A stretch of DNA of 64,000 bases from Galeopsis tetrahit (taxonomy: Eukaryota; Streptophyta; Magnoliopsida; Lamiales; Lamiaceae): positions 80,903,727 through 80,967,726 of the forward strand of contig OY776119.1 of the NCBI GenBank assembly GCA_963675135.1. Reading direction: 5' to 3'. Positions 24,138 through 35,583 of this stretch are shown piece after piece; position 1 is the stretch's first letter; the number at the start of each line of letters is the position of its first letter. A model generated the notes under the pieces. It saw only the letters and a list, made by a program, of their open reading frames with translations. It did not search any database and was not told the origin of the DNA. The translations under genes and the position numbers were made by a program.

Positions 24138-25106
24138 ATGCTAATACCATTTTGTGTGTGCTATCAGCTGACTTGGTGTCAACTGATTCTTATGATAGTT
24201 CGAAATACAGCAAGAAATATTATGTCGTATCAGTTGATTTGGGATTTGGTATCTACTGATACAATACATTTTATTTTAAACTTATGCTATGAAGATATGC
24301 GTGCTAAAACAGTAAATAACACAGTGATTTATAGTGGTTCGACCTCCAGACCTACATCCACTCTCACAATCCTAAATGTGATATTAATTCCTTATAAATA
24401 AGATATTTGCTACTTTAACATCCCAAGAGAAGACGACTTACTACTTTATAGTCCCAATAGAAGACTTTGAGCTTGATACACTACATGAGTGCAATTGGCT
24501 CTACTTGTTATGTCGAGAACAAGTACTCGTTACAGTGATTCACAACAAACTAGGCCTCTAGAGGTTTATGATAGAAGGTTGATTTTGTGTATATGAACTA
24601 GGTTAGATTTTTCCTTACAATCAAGATTAGCCTGATGCTAGGATTGAGAAAATCTCTCTAAGCTTGGAATATGTATATGACAATACATGCTTAGATTGAG
24701 TTCTCTCACTCTCGAAAGATGACACTTATTGAATCTTTATTGAAGTTCCTTTGAGTGTTCCTTGTCGTATGATCTTTGAAGCTCCATGCTCGACCCTGTA
24801 TCACCTTTACTCGTAGTGAGATATGAGTAATGAACTCATATATATAGTGTAGATTTGAAATGTTACCGTTAGAGTAACTTCAAATCTCCACTATTTTAGG
24901 TATGTAATCTTTTATTGATACTCTGAATATTATCATTTAATATTCAGTCTATCTTTGACTTTAATGCTCTGTGCTATTTCAGCTTTTGTGTAAGAATCCT
25001 ACGTCCGTTGTCGTGTTTCTATTGGTCCACATCAGCTTGTTTGGTGGCTCTCTAACAGATATATATCAGCTGATTGAGTCTAACTCAGCTGATTGTTTCT
25101 GCCTAG

Positions 25107-26034
25107 TAGAGTTGCTCACGATTCACAAAATATCAGTTCCGGTTCGGAACCACCGGTTCGGCGGTCTCGAGAAAATAGAATCGGAACCAGACCGGGAGAA
25201 ATGGAGGGGCGGTTTGGTTCCAAAAATGAATTAAAATGTACACCCTCCCCCGTCCCGTGATTACTTGCACACTTTCCTTATTTGGACGTCCCAAGATTAC
25301 TTGCACACTCTTAATATGGAAATACCCCACAAAATTAACACCCACTGAACATCATTTTATTTTCAAAATTGCTACTCTATTTTTACATACATTTTACTTT
25401 ACATCTCATCATATCTACTTTACACATCACCAAATTATCTAAAATACCCCTCATTTATCTTACATCACAAACCACTAAATTCACTTTTTTAAAAAATTGT
25501 GCCGGTCAAACCATGCAAGTAATTTCGGGACGGAGGGAGTAATTTTTTTTTCTGGAACCGTCATTAGTATCTGGTAACTCTCCATCCTGCCCATGTTAGT
25601 GCCTAGTGGTATTAAATGAAGATTAGGAATTAAATAGGAAGGGAGGGGGAGAGAGAGACTAAACCATAAAGTCATGTCGCTGTGAATCAATGGTGAGATA
25701 GGCTCATATCCTCCTTCAACATTCTTTCATTCTTATCTGCTACTGCAGCATCTTGAAAATCAGGCGAATATATCATCAAACCCGACTATGCCCACGTTAT
25801 CTCTTTCTCTTAGTATAAATTGTGACAATCTACTACTCTTCTTAAATATTCGCCCTCAATTAAAAATAAAATAAAATTAATTAGCGGAACCGCCGGTTCA
25901 AACCGTGGAACTGTCGATTTCAAAACCCAGGATAGAAGAATCGGACCGTGTATTACACGGTTATGGTTCAAGCTAGCCCACAGTTTCGATTTTGAACCGT
26001 GAACCGACGGGCTTAAACTGGATGGGCAACTCTA
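25107..26034. mobile_element. hAT-like element with CGGTTCGG-rich ends, hosting a Stowaway MITE
   Basis: The ends TAGAGTTGC and GCAACTCTA are inverted. Flanks CTGCCTAG and GTGCCTGG agree at six of eight positions, as expected for an aged 8-bp duplication. Subterminal regions are rich in GGTTCGGAACCACCGGTTCG-like palindromic text, as in the element at 61275. A Stowaway copy (25241-25539) is nested inside. No transposase is present. Confidence 0.7.
25241..25539. mobile_element. Stowaway-like MITE nested in the hAT-like element
   Basis: The left end CACCCTCCCCCGTCCCGTGA is slightly degraded and the right end TTCGGGACGGAGGGAG is standard. TA borders both sides. The element is 299 bp and postdates its host. 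Confidence 0.88.
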
Positions 26035-26807
26035 GTGCCTGGGCTGATTGTGTCTACCTCGGTTGATTGAGTCTGCCTCGGCTGATTGTGTCTGCCTCAA
26101 CTAATTGTCTTCTTCTTATGCTCTTTAATCCTTGAGTATATGCGTGTAAGTCCACTGCATCAGCTGGATTCCCCCTCGGCTGATGCTACCAGAAGTTAAC
26201 TATTACAAGATGAATAATGAAGTTGACTATACAAACAACTTTTCCTATTACAAGTGGTTTGACTTATCAAAACTAAATACAGGGGATATCAGTTGCCTGA
26301 ATATCCCAACAGGCCCTTAATCGATCCGAGCGAAAAATGGCCGAATTTATACTGATCTATAATTTATTAAATCTAAACCTGTATATATTAGGATTAAATT
26401 GATTAATTCTATTAACCTAATTCGGATAAACATCTCTATGCTAAAAATAAGGTACACCGTACACCAAAATTTAATAAAAAATGAAAACTAAAATTTAATC
26501 AAATATCTTTAAATTAAAAAATATTTTTTAAAAAATCGAATGCATGAAAAACTAATCCTTTTGAATTACTATTAATTCTCCCGTGCAATATACACGGATT
26601 AAATATCAATAAAGTTTAACAAGGAACAGTAATGTAAAAATTATTATGATATAAATTAAAATTATTTTGACCACAAAATATTGATTTTTATTAAATTTAT
26701 CTACTAATTAATAATTTTAATTACTGGAGTATTATAAATATAACGACATACATTAATATAATGTGAGTGCCTCACAGCTATTTAATTAATTATAGGAATA
26801 GTTACTA

Positions 26808-27080
26808 CTCCCTCCTATCCTTTTTTATTGTCGTTTTAGATTTTTTAGAATTAGCAATTTAATTGACGTTTTGTAAATTTATCTCTAATATACCCCTTTA
26901 TTTCCCTAATTAGGTAATTAATTGATAGAATAAGTCATCCATCATTCCAATAAAATCAGGCATGCACCCAGTTAAATTAACAGTCATTCATTTATTTATT
27001 AAGGACATATTAGAAAAATAGTTTATTTCTTAATATGTGTGTGGAGCTATAGGACGTCAATTAGAAAGACTAGGAGGGAG
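26808..27080. mobile_element. Stowaway-like MITE, variant family
   Basis: CTCCCTCCTATCCTTTTTTA at the left and AAAGACTAGGAGGGAG at the right are bordered by TA. The CCTATCC variant and the TTGTCGTTTTAG subterminal text differ from the other copies, suggesting a separate subfamily. Length is 273 bp. Confidence 0.88.
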
Positions 27081-27547
27081 TATTAAGTATGAAGTGTTTC
27101 CTTTCATTATAATTAGATACAAATTCATAGTATTATTTTTTACTTTTTGCCCCTTTCTCCCTCGGCTCAAATTCTTTATGTGATCTCTCTTCTTAAATGT
27201 GGCGTCGCTCCTAGTCACGTCTCATTGGCACAGTGCAACGAATAGGAATAGTTGATTGATATTTAATTTTCAAATTTTAAATGGATTTTGCTCATTTGAA
27301 TTCTCTCATTATTGTTCAAATTTCAAAATACACAATGCATGTCATTTTTGTCTTCTACACTCTCAAAGGGAAAATGTTCGTTAATCGATCGAAAGTTGCT
27401 CTAGTTTAATCAACCCCTCATTAAAGTAGTTCAGGTATCGATCGTTCATTGTATGAACCTAGAAATTCCCTATATTCTTTTAGAATAATTAAACAAAACT
27501 AATCTATCTTTTCGAATTTTGCTCAAGGTATTGTGTGTGTGACAACG

Positions 27548-27990
27548 ATGGATGACCTCCCTATCATTCTCAGCGTAAAATATACCAGTGAGTGCAAGTT
27601 GATATATGTCGATCAAAGTACATCTTTTGATGATTTCGAGTCATGAATCCTGTTTAAGTTGGTTGATTTGAACCCCTACAATTTTTATTGTTTCTACTCA
27701 GTAGGAAGCGTTAGTATTTAATAGTGTCTGTTTGGACTCAAATAATAATGTGAAGAATTTTTTCACCCTCTGTCACATTTCATCTTTGAGATTTGTATCT
27801 GTTAATTTGAGACCTTTCACCTTCGACTCCCACCCCTGTAATGTTTGTAGGATTTCTGCACACAAAGAAAATGATGATGTTGATACTTTAGGTGTTAAGT
27901 TGTTTCAGATTGTTCAAGTGATAATAAGTCATTTGAAAAAAATCTTTTTTATGAGTTTATCAACGTTCAAAATAATTCCAAGAAAATGAA
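27548..27990 (+). pseudogene. decayed protein remnant, possibly the N-terminal part of a Mutator-like transposase
   Basis: From the ATG at 27548 the translation MDDLPIILSVKYTSECKLIY is protein-like. It then hits a TGA (27644-27646) after FDDFES, plausibly from CGA, and continues ILFKLVDLNPYNFYCFYSVG to a stop. A further open frame gives DSNNNVKNFFTLCHISSLRF. The order and style recall the N-terminal domain of plant Mutator-like transposases, but no zinc finger or DDE motif is visible, so the call is tentative. Confidence 0.3.
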
Positions 27991-29348
27991 AGAAAATATA
28001 TTAAGTCAAGATTTAAAGTTTTATGATAATGTTAGTATAGCAATATACCATGTTACGATGTGTTTCTTAATGTTTTTGAAAAGATGTTCTTATCGAACAA
28101 TTGGGCAAACATAATGAAATGTGGTGTGAAGATAGAATTTAGGGGTTGGTTGTTGAATTTTGAGCTAGGCTCATCAAGTATACTTGTTGATGTTGAAATA
28201 AGTGTCTTCTATAATGATCCAACACACAGGACAATATTTGTCCAGTGTTGTAACTAATGTTTACCAACACTTATGACAACATCAGTATTTGTCATTTCTT
28301 TTCTCACTAACTCCAATCTTACAACTTGTTGCTCATAATGTCTGTAGTGCAGTTAGAAGACGTGGATAACAGCCAAGTCATGCAGTTGCATAGGAGTGGG
28401 AAGTTATTGAACGTGATATAGCAAGTTCCTACATTCAAGGAGTTTAGGGAAGAAGTTACCCGTGATCAAGGCAGAATTGATCTAAGGGAGTTGAGAGCAA
28501 TTCGTGTATTGAAGTCTATAAATAAAGAAGCTGTCTCAACACAAAAGATATACAAGAAGAGAAACTAACTTAGAATAATATACTATCGAATGCATTTTCG
28601 CTTCTAGCTAGGAATATCATTGTTTCTTCTTGTAGATTGATACATTATTGTTACCCGAACAACTAGTGTATTTATCATTTCAATATCTACTAGATTATAT
28701 GTATAGATCTATATAGTTTTTCCAAACCTCTAAGAGGTTGTAGACATTTTGTCACTTATTTTTAATATAATGATCTGTGTAGATTATTTATAATCTACAC
28801 AATTTTTAAATACTTCCATTTACAAAGTGTATTTTATTTTCCGCTGCTTAATGTTGTTTGGATAGTGTCAACACAATAGACAACACCTCTGATTTCGCAC
28901 GCACACTTTCAACACTATTCAAATGAGATTTAAGTTTAAGTATTTGAAGAACAAACATATATACATTCACATAGTATATCATTAATCAGTTGATTCCAAT
29001 TGTAATTGGTTTATAAAAGAGAAATTGCACCCAGTGACTTTATTATTCCTTGTAACGGAAGACATATTTGTTCACAAGTGTGTTAGGAAGATGAATTGTT
29101 ATTGTAGAATATTCAAAATAAACCAACAATAGGAAGAAGGAGGCTAGGTAATGGATTTTATAATGATTGATTATGGGCTAAATATTTAGTGGAAAGTTTG
29201 GAGAATTTTAGAGGTTGCTTAAAACTATATATTTGAAGGTTATGATAAGTTTAACGACCAACTAAGATTGTATTGTGATGTTATTGAAGAAACGAATCCA
29301 GGCAGCGTGATTGCCCATATTCCCTTGAGCACAACTCGAAATCACGCC
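27991..29348. other. region with scattered frame remnants, no intact gene
   Basis: Short protein-like pieces occur, for example at 28075-28257 (NNWANIMKCGVKIEFRGWLL) and near 28434-28570 (EFREEVTRDQGRIDLRELRA, ending KKRN and a stop). They lie in different frames and I cannot place them in a family. They may continue the remnant at 27548. Confidence 0.35.
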
Positions 29349-30734
29349 ATTTAGAAGGTAGAACATCTGAACTCACCCGCCCCCGATTTCTTCTGTTGGG
29401 TCACTTTACCATCAAAAGGCGCTTCAACCCTATGGATCTTGCTGAGACGGTGAAGAGGGTGTGGGGTACTGAAGGAACTCTTACTGCATCCCAGGTGGGG
29501 GATGACATGTATGTCTTCGAGTTCGGTGCTGTGGCCAAACGCAACAAGGCATACCATCAACAACCGTGGAAAATCAATGGGTCTTGGTTTGTGGTGGCCA
29601 TACTCACTGGGAGGGAAACTCCAGCCAATCTGCATGTGAAAAAGGCTCCGGTTTGGGTCCAGATCCATGGGCTCCAAATCTTGATGATGAATGAACCAAT
29701 AGGTCGAAAGCTTGGTGGGTCTATCGGAGAAGTTCTGGAGGTGGACGTGCCGGCGGAGGAACTTATGGTGGGACGATGCTTACATGTTCGTGTAATGCTC
29801 AACTTGGAGACCCCCTCAAGAAAAGCATGAACCTACCATCTGAAGGTATGCAACTAAGTATCTTTTTCCGCTACGAAAAACTGGTGGATTTCTGTTATGT
29901 ATGTTGACTTTTAAACCATGTGGAAAAGGATTTCCCCTCTAAGTACGGACAGGAACTACACATGAAAAAGGTCAAAAGAAAGTTCCCATTATGGCTAAGG
30001 GCGATAGGACAAAAAGGCCTTACAAAGACAGATCTTGAAGAATGGGAAAAGATGATTGCCAAACCGGCAGGGGAGAATAACCAACCAATCAACCCTCAAC
30101 AAGTACAGGAGACGACAGTACAGGTGGAACCAGGACAGGCGACTCAAGGTACTCTGGCGGCGGTAGTGGAAGAGGCAGGAAACCTGGGATCTTGGGAAGG
30201 CACAAACCAGAGCCCAAATGCTTTAAATCCTGTATTTAATGAGGCCACTCTTTTTGGGGAAGAACAAATCAACCACTATGCCCAGTACCCCAGATTTATG
30301 CCATTTAATGGGGGGGGTTTCCTTACTCATTTAATGACCAGTACATGCAGAACATGGGGCTGGGAAAACCCTTCTTCGGAATGACTAACCGGCATGATGG
30401 GACCTTTGGTGTGGTGGAGAAGGGTGAGTCCAACAACATGGCATCCAAAATCCGCCATTTCACAGCACAGCCCAAGACATTGACAGAATGTCTGTACCCA
30501 CCAGAATCTCAAAAGATGCAGAAAGCACAGGAACAGCCACAAAAGAAAAGGGTGAGGCAAAATCTATTGCAAGCAAAACAGGAAGAAGGGGTGAGAATGG
30601 AGAAAAAAGCGGAGGAGCAGAAAAAACAAGCCCAGAAAAAGAAAGGAGCCAAGAGAGCCAAAAGTGATGAGCAGGCTAAGGATTTGGGCTCTCAGGCGGA
30701 GGTTGGGGACACCCAACCCCGCCCGGCCACATGA
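29349..30734 (+). pseudogene. LINE ORF1 (DUF4283 domain and degraded zinc knuckle), frameshifted
   Basis: ORF1 is the nucleic-acid-binding protein of the LINE ribonucleoprotein. The DUF4283-type domain runs from FLLLGHFTIKRRFNPMDLAE through AVAKRNKAYHQQPWKINGSW to VWVQIHGLQI. A one-base loss in a C run near 29811-29815 ends that frame after LETPSRKA. The zinc knuckle that follows (YEKLVDFCYVC then LLNHVEKD) has TGA in place of its glycine codon and phenylalanine in place of the last cysteine. A second shift falls at a run of eight G at 30310-30317. The last part is Q/K/E-rich and coiled-coil-like. Its TGA overlaps the ORF2 start as ATGA at 30731-30734. Confidence 0.85.
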
Positions 30735-33718
30735 GTTGTTTGGTGTGGAACGCCTGGGGTTTGGGAGGCACACGAGCGTTTCAAGCTTTAAGCCGCCTAG
30801 TTAGGTTAGAAAAACCTGATGTTTTATTTGTGATCGAATCAAAAATCTCTGTTAATGTAGCTAGTTCTATGAAGCATACTCTTAGATTTGGTGTGTGTAT
30901 TGGGTTGGATGCCATAGGATCGAAAGGTGGAGTCCTTCTTTTTGCAACTAATGAAGCTTCAATATGTTTAACTTCCTACTCGAATGACCATGTTGATTGT
31001 GTTGTCTCTCTCAATGGTTTTCGTTTCCGATTTACTGGTTTTTATGGGAACCCAAAGACCCATTTACGATATATTTCATGGCAATTATTGAGAGTTATTC
31101 GTAGAAGTCATATGGATAATATGGACTTACCTTGGATAGTTGGAGGAGATTTCAATGAAATACTGGAACAAAGTGAAAAGCACAGTTGCAAGTACCAAAA
31201 CATGCGACTGATATCCCAAATTCGGGGGTTTCGGGAAGTTCTCGACGATTTGGAATTTAAGGAAGTACCTGCAAAAGGACCGAAATTTACATGGAAAAAT
31301 AAACGGAGGGGGGCCGAATTAATCCAACAGAAACTGGATAGATTTTTTGCGTCGTCTTCATGCTTCACAAATGAAGTATGGTTGGAAGCTAAAAATCTGG
31401 GCTTCTTCAGATCGGACCATAGGGCTGTTAAACTTGTTATATGTCCGCAAGGAGGGAGGAGAGGTAAAGAAGGGAGAGTACCAGTCTATTTTGAACATAG
31501 TTGGTTGTCCGAAGAGGGGTATACTGACATACTCAAAGAGTGTTGGGAAAACAAATATTCAGCTGCAACTGTATCATCCAAGCTGGAAGCATGTAGGCAA
31601 GACATACAAAATTGGGTAGGCAGCACTTTGGGAAGCTTAAAGAAAAGAGTCGAGGCAAAGGAAAGGCAAATGGATCAACTCCTAGACAATGTAGTAGACG
31701 GAGCAGATGGAGATCAGGTAAAGGAGGTGGAGGCAGAATTAGAAAAGCTAAATTCCAAACTCGAAATGGGGTGGTGGCAACGGTCTCGGAACTTGTGGAT
31801 CAAAGCGGGGGATAGAAATACGAGGTATTTCCACAGGCAAGCTTCGGAGAGACAGAGAGTAAATGACATTAGAGGCCTATTTAACGACAACAACAGTTGG
31901 TGTTCTAGTGAAAAAGGGCTGGTCGATATCATACAAGACTACTTCCAAATGATATTCACTACAAGCCAACCGACTTTGGATAGCATTCATGAGGTGGTGG
32001 GATATATACAAATGGAGCTAAACGATGACGCAAATGAGTTGTTAAACCAACCGTTTTCTGAGCAAGAGGTGATTAAGGCAGTCAAGGATATGCACCCAGG
32101 GAAGGCACCGGGACCGGATGGAATGTCTCCATGTTTCTTTCAAAATGGATGGTCGATTGTGGGGAAAGACACCACAACTGAAATTCTGGAGGTGATCAAT
32201 GGGGGCAAAAGTGTAGAGGAGTGGAATAAAACAATAATCACACTATTACCAAAAAAGAAAGAGCCTGAGAGGATTACTGATTTCAGACCTATAGCCTTAT
32301 GCAACGTAAATTACAGAATCCTTGCACGAACCATTTCAAACAGATTGAAGATGGTATTAAATGAGGTGATAGATGAGGAGCAAAGTGCATTCGCACCAGG
32401 GAGGTTGATTTCGGATAATGTGATGTTGGGGTTTGAATGCCTACATTGGATGCGCAACAGTAAAAGTAATCCGGGGTACGCGGCTCTGAAGCTAGATATG
32501 AATAAAGCCTACGACAGGCTTGAGTGGCCTTTTCTTGAAGCGGTAATGCGGAAAATGGGTTTCCCTCTGAAATGGATATCACTTATCAATGAATGCGTGT
32601 CGACGGTCAAATATGAAATCAAGATAAATGGGAAGATTCATGGGAACATCACACCTTCTAGGGAAATTAGGCAGGGTAATCCACTATCACCCTTCCTATT
32701 CATTTTGTGCTCGCAGGGACTTTCATCAATGCTTACGCATTTGCGCACCTCTGGAGCTATCGAAGGGATTAAAGTAGCAAGAAGTGCACCCGAAATTTCT
32801 CATATACTGTTCGCAGATGATAGCCTTATTTTCTTTAAAGCGTCAACCCAGGGTTGCCATCAAGTGGTTGGAGGTGTAAGAAAGTACAAATTGGCCTCGG
32901 GACAACTCGTTAACTACCAAAAATTTGCATTGTCATTTGGTCCAGGCACACCAGCTAGGCGCCGGAACGCTATCAAAAGGATTCTGGGGGTTCGCATCGA
33001 CCAGGGGCACACGTTGTACTTGGGCCTCCCGACATTTTCTATGAGAGCGAGGCGGTTACAGTTTGGTTTTCTGGTGGACAAGATAAATAAGTGGGTGGAA
33101 GGTTGGAGGGTGAAAAAATTATCAATCGGAGGAAGAGAGATCCTTATCAAGGCCGTTCTACAAGCCATACCTACTTATGCGATGAGCTGTTTCAGAATCC
33201 CAACAACAATCTGTTCGGACATAGAAAGGATACTTGCTAGGTTCTGGTGGGGTTCATCAAATACAGAAAGTAAGGTACACTGGAGGAAATGGGACAAACT
33301 TTGTTTGGGGAAGGAGGATGGGGGAATGGGCTTCAGGAAAATGACAATGTTCAACCAAGCTCTTTTGGCCAAACAAGTATGGAGAATCATGTGCAACCCA
33401 AACTCGCTAGTGGCTAGAGTGCTTAAACAGAGGTACTTCAGAAATGACAATATTTTGGAAACAGAGGTTGGAACAAACGCATCCTTCCTATGGAAATCTC
33501 TGTGCTGGAGCAGGAAAATTATTGAGCATGGATTGAGGTGGAGAATAGGGGATGGGAGGAATACTCATATCTTTAAAGATGCTTGGGTGGAAAATTTTGA
33601 TTCGGGCCGCATTTCATCGAGGATAGCCTCAGGATCTTCAGTGGCAAGGTTTATTAACACAAATGGAAGCTGGAACGCAGAATTGGTGGAGGCTGCTTTC
33701 TGGCCACTGGAAGCAATC
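30731..33718 (+). pseudogene. LINE ORF2: endonuclease and reverse transcriptase, C-terminus displaced
   Basis: ORF2 nicks target DNA and copies the LINE RNA there. The frame is open for about 996 codons. The exonuclease-endonuclease-phosphatase domain covers about residues 1-235 (SCLVWNAWGLGG, WIVGGDFNEI, FFRSDHRAVKL). The reverse transcriptase spans about 440-730: GPDGMSPCFF, LLPKKKEPERITDFRPIALC, KLDMNKAYDRLEW, IRQGNPLSPFLFILC and the catalytic HILFADDSLIFF, all apparently intact. Post-RT LINE motifs follow (GGREILIKAVLQAIPTYAMS). The real frame ends at the inversion breakpoint near 33718; the three residues and stop after it come from inverted DNA. The enzyme core could still be active in principle, but zf-RVT and RNase H are disconnected. 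Confidence 0.9.
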
Positions 33719-34124
33719 TCCCAAGTTTGATAATTGGCCACCAAGGGGAGCTCTTTCCATACCTGCTTCACAGATTTACAGAAAAACAAAGCATGAAGGG
33801 TTGTTGCTCTTACCTCCCCACACCATTTGCATATCGTGGTTGAAATGATTCTCCTCCTCTCCAAGTTCGCTTCAACTGGTAAAAAGTCATTTAATACCCT
33901 CCACCAGAAAATACGAACTTTAGGTGGTACCGTTAGTGCCCACCAGCCCCTCCATATCTTTTGCTGCTCCACCACCTTCGATGAGGATGCTCCCTCTTGA
34001 TTGCATGCCTCCATTGCTTGTGCACTTCTGTACCCAGATTTAACATAATAAGCCCCATGCTTATCAAATTTCCAATAGAATGAGTCTGCGATACCCTCCC
34101 GTCCAATTGGATTTTGGAGGATCG
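33719..34124 (-). pseudogene. inverted segment of LINE ORF2 (zinc-binding region)
   Basis: On the - strand this encodes LQNPIGREGIADSFYWKFDK, KHGAYYVKSGYRSAQAMEAC and the zf-RVT core TVPPKVRIFWWRVLNDFLP with C-K-W-C-G and F-F-C metal ligands. It is exactly the sequence missing between ...WPLEAI (33718, + strand) and WDFGVLLKN (36217, + strand). The segment was therefore flipped in place, not taken from a second LINE. Breakpoints fall near GCAATC at 33713-33718 and GGATCGC at 34119-34125. Confidence 0.85.
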
Positions 34125-34433
34125 CCCGGTCCGGTTTTGAAAACATTAGGGACTAGGATACAACTAAATCAAGGATTAAATAGAATAAATAATAGATATA
34201 TGATTTGTCATTATCTGGAATAAATATAATAATAATAAATCTACATACATTTATTATTTAATTGATTTAATGTTATTATTTATCTTCCAATCAAAATTTC
34301 TTATATATTCAATTCTAAATCTACACACATTTATTATTTAATTAATTTAATGTTATTATTTCTTATATTATTAATCTTGTCAAAAAATAAAAATAAAAAT
34401 GGAATTAATAATTTATATGCCTTTCATTACGTT

Positions 34434-34640
34434 AAGGCTCCGTTTAAATGGAGGAATTTGATCTATGAATTTTAAATCCATCATTCAAATTCACTCCCCT
34501 TGTTTGGATTAAAAATGAAATGAATGGATTTAAAATCCTAAGCATATTATTTGAGAGAATTTTAAATCCTCTCTAAAAAATCATGTTATTTGAAATCCAT
34601 CTATTTTTAAAAATCAAATCCATCATCCAAACACAACCTA
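34434..34640. mobile_element. Harbinger-like MITE related to the one at 22739
   Basis: The left end (AGGCTCCGTTTAAATGGAGG, from 34434) and the right end (CCATCATCCAAACACAACCT) form an imperfect inverted pair. Interior text such as GAATTTTAAATCCATCATTC and CCCCTTGTTTGGATTAAAAA matches the copy at 22739. Length is about 205 bp. Confidence 0.65.
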
Positions 34641-34740
34641 AGCTAAGGTATTTCTCTTACGATTTGCAAAAAAACCCCTATAAATACACCTTTAGTAATA
34701 TTGAATGATACTTTGAAATTCAAACTTTGAAAAAATTGAA

Positions 34741-35583
34741 ATGGAGCATAACCGTCTTTCACCCCAGGTTACCAATGAGCATAACCGTCTTTCACCTCAG
34801 GTTACCAATGTTATGGAGCTGGATATGGATCCGGATCTTCCGGAGGCGCATATGGATCCGGAGCTTCCTGAGGAGCTATCGCAGAATTTCCCCAAGCGTC
34901 CGGCGATTGAGAATTTCCCCAAGCGTCCGGCGATTGATTCAAAGGCAGATCAGGCGGATGCGAAAATGCTTGAGGAGGTTTCACCACTTCTCGAAGAAGA
35001 TTCGTTGATGACGGTGAAGACCTTTCTATTACTTAAAAACGCTTTTCCCGGTCCCGCTCAGTCTGATCCGGATCTTTCGAAGGAAAATCGTCCAATTTTT
35101 CCTGATAATTTTTTTGAGCAGTTGTTGAATCTCTCGAAACCTATTGATTCTTCGAAGTCAGAGGCGGATGTTATGGAGCTGGATATGGATCCGGATCTTC
35201 CGGAGGCGCATATGGATCCGGAGCTTCCTGAGGAACTATCGCAGAATTTCCCCAAGCGTCCGGCGATTGAGAATTTCCCCAAGCGTCCGGCGATTGATTC
35301 AAAGGCAGATCAGGCGGATGCGAAAATGCTTGAGGAGGTTTCACCACTTCTCGAAGAAGATTCGTTGATGACGGTGAAGACCTTTCTATTACTTAAAAAC
35401 GCTTTTCCCGGTCCCGCTCAGTCTGATCCGGATCTTTCGAAGGAAAATCGTCCAATTTTCCCTGATAATTTTTTTGAGCAGTTGTTGAATCTCTCGAAAC
35501 CTATTGATTCTTCGAAGTCAGAGGCGGATGTTTTCGGAGGAGGAGCATTGGATGAGAAAAAAATTTCTAAAGCTGGCTGCTAA
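34741..35583 (+). CDS. unrecognised acidic protein built from tandem duplications
   Basis: The open frame of 280 codons starts at an ATG. It begins with two copies of an 11-residue unit (EHNRLSPQVTN), followed by two copies of a 120-residue unit (34810-35169, 35170-35529). Each long unit contains a short internal repeat (NFPKRPAIE/D twice) and ends KPIDSSKSEAD. The product is acidic, rich in D, E, P, S and L, and probably disordered apart from a leucine-rich SLMTVKTFLLLKNAF segment. I recognise no domain. The two long copies differ at only two bases, so the duplication is recent. At the second unit's end a shift to another frame gives the ATG at 35527 and MFSEEEHWMRKK. It may be a fragment of a host or retroelement gene; expression is not shown by sequence. 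Confidence 0.45.
   Translation: MEHNRLSPQVTNEHNRLSPQVTNVMELDMDPDLPEAHMDPELPEELSQNFPKRPAIENFPKRPAIDSKADQADAKMLEEVSPLLEEDSLMTVKTFLLLKNAFPGPAQSDPDLSKENRPIFPDNFFEQLLNLSKPIDSSKSEADVMELDMDPDLPEAHMDPELPEELSQNFPKRPAIENFPKRPAIDSKADQADAKMLEEVSPLLEEDSLMTVKTFLLLKNAFPGPAQSDPDLSKENRPIFPDNFFEQLLNLSKPIDSSKSEADVFGGGALDEKKISKAGC
34810..35529. repeat. two direct tandem copies of a 360-bp unit
   Basis: The unit starting GTTATGGAGCTGGATATGGA at 34810 repeats exactly 360 bases later. I see two differences: G/A at about 34876 versus 35236, and T/C at about 35100 versus 35460. The length is a multiple of three, so the frame is kept. Confidence 0.95.

Larger units (their letters stand above)
24138..26311 (-). mobile_element. 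LTR-like sequence (possible solo LTR), interrupted by a hAT-like MITE
   Basis: On the - strand the block starts TGTTGGGATATTCAGGCAAC, a common LTR start. It contains, at about 24324-24365, GTGGTTCGACCTCC followed by a CCTACATCCACTC phrase, which is frequent in plant LTRs. The segments on either side of the hAT-like insertion share repeats of CGGCTGATTGTGTCTGCC type, so they were one sequence. The low-coordinate border and target duplication could not be fixed, and no internal retroelement genes flank it. There is no coding content. Confidence 0.4.

Noticed and set aside
23380..26437. AGATGTTTATCC near 23380 and its complement near 26420 as ends of a 3 kb transposon
   Set aside because: Only 12 bases match, flanks share no target duplication, and the LTR-like interpretation explains the right-hand part better.
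28500..28910. Possible endogenous pararetrovirus promoter/leader (TATAAATA followed by a long untranslated-looking stretch)
   Set aside because: No movement protein, coat zinc finger, protease or reverse transcriptase of that virus family could be read nearby, and a TATA motif alone is not evidence.
33731..34146. A second, independent LINE on the - strand
   Set aside because: Its sequence exactly fills the gap between the two + strand parts at the residue level, so an in-place inversion is simpler.
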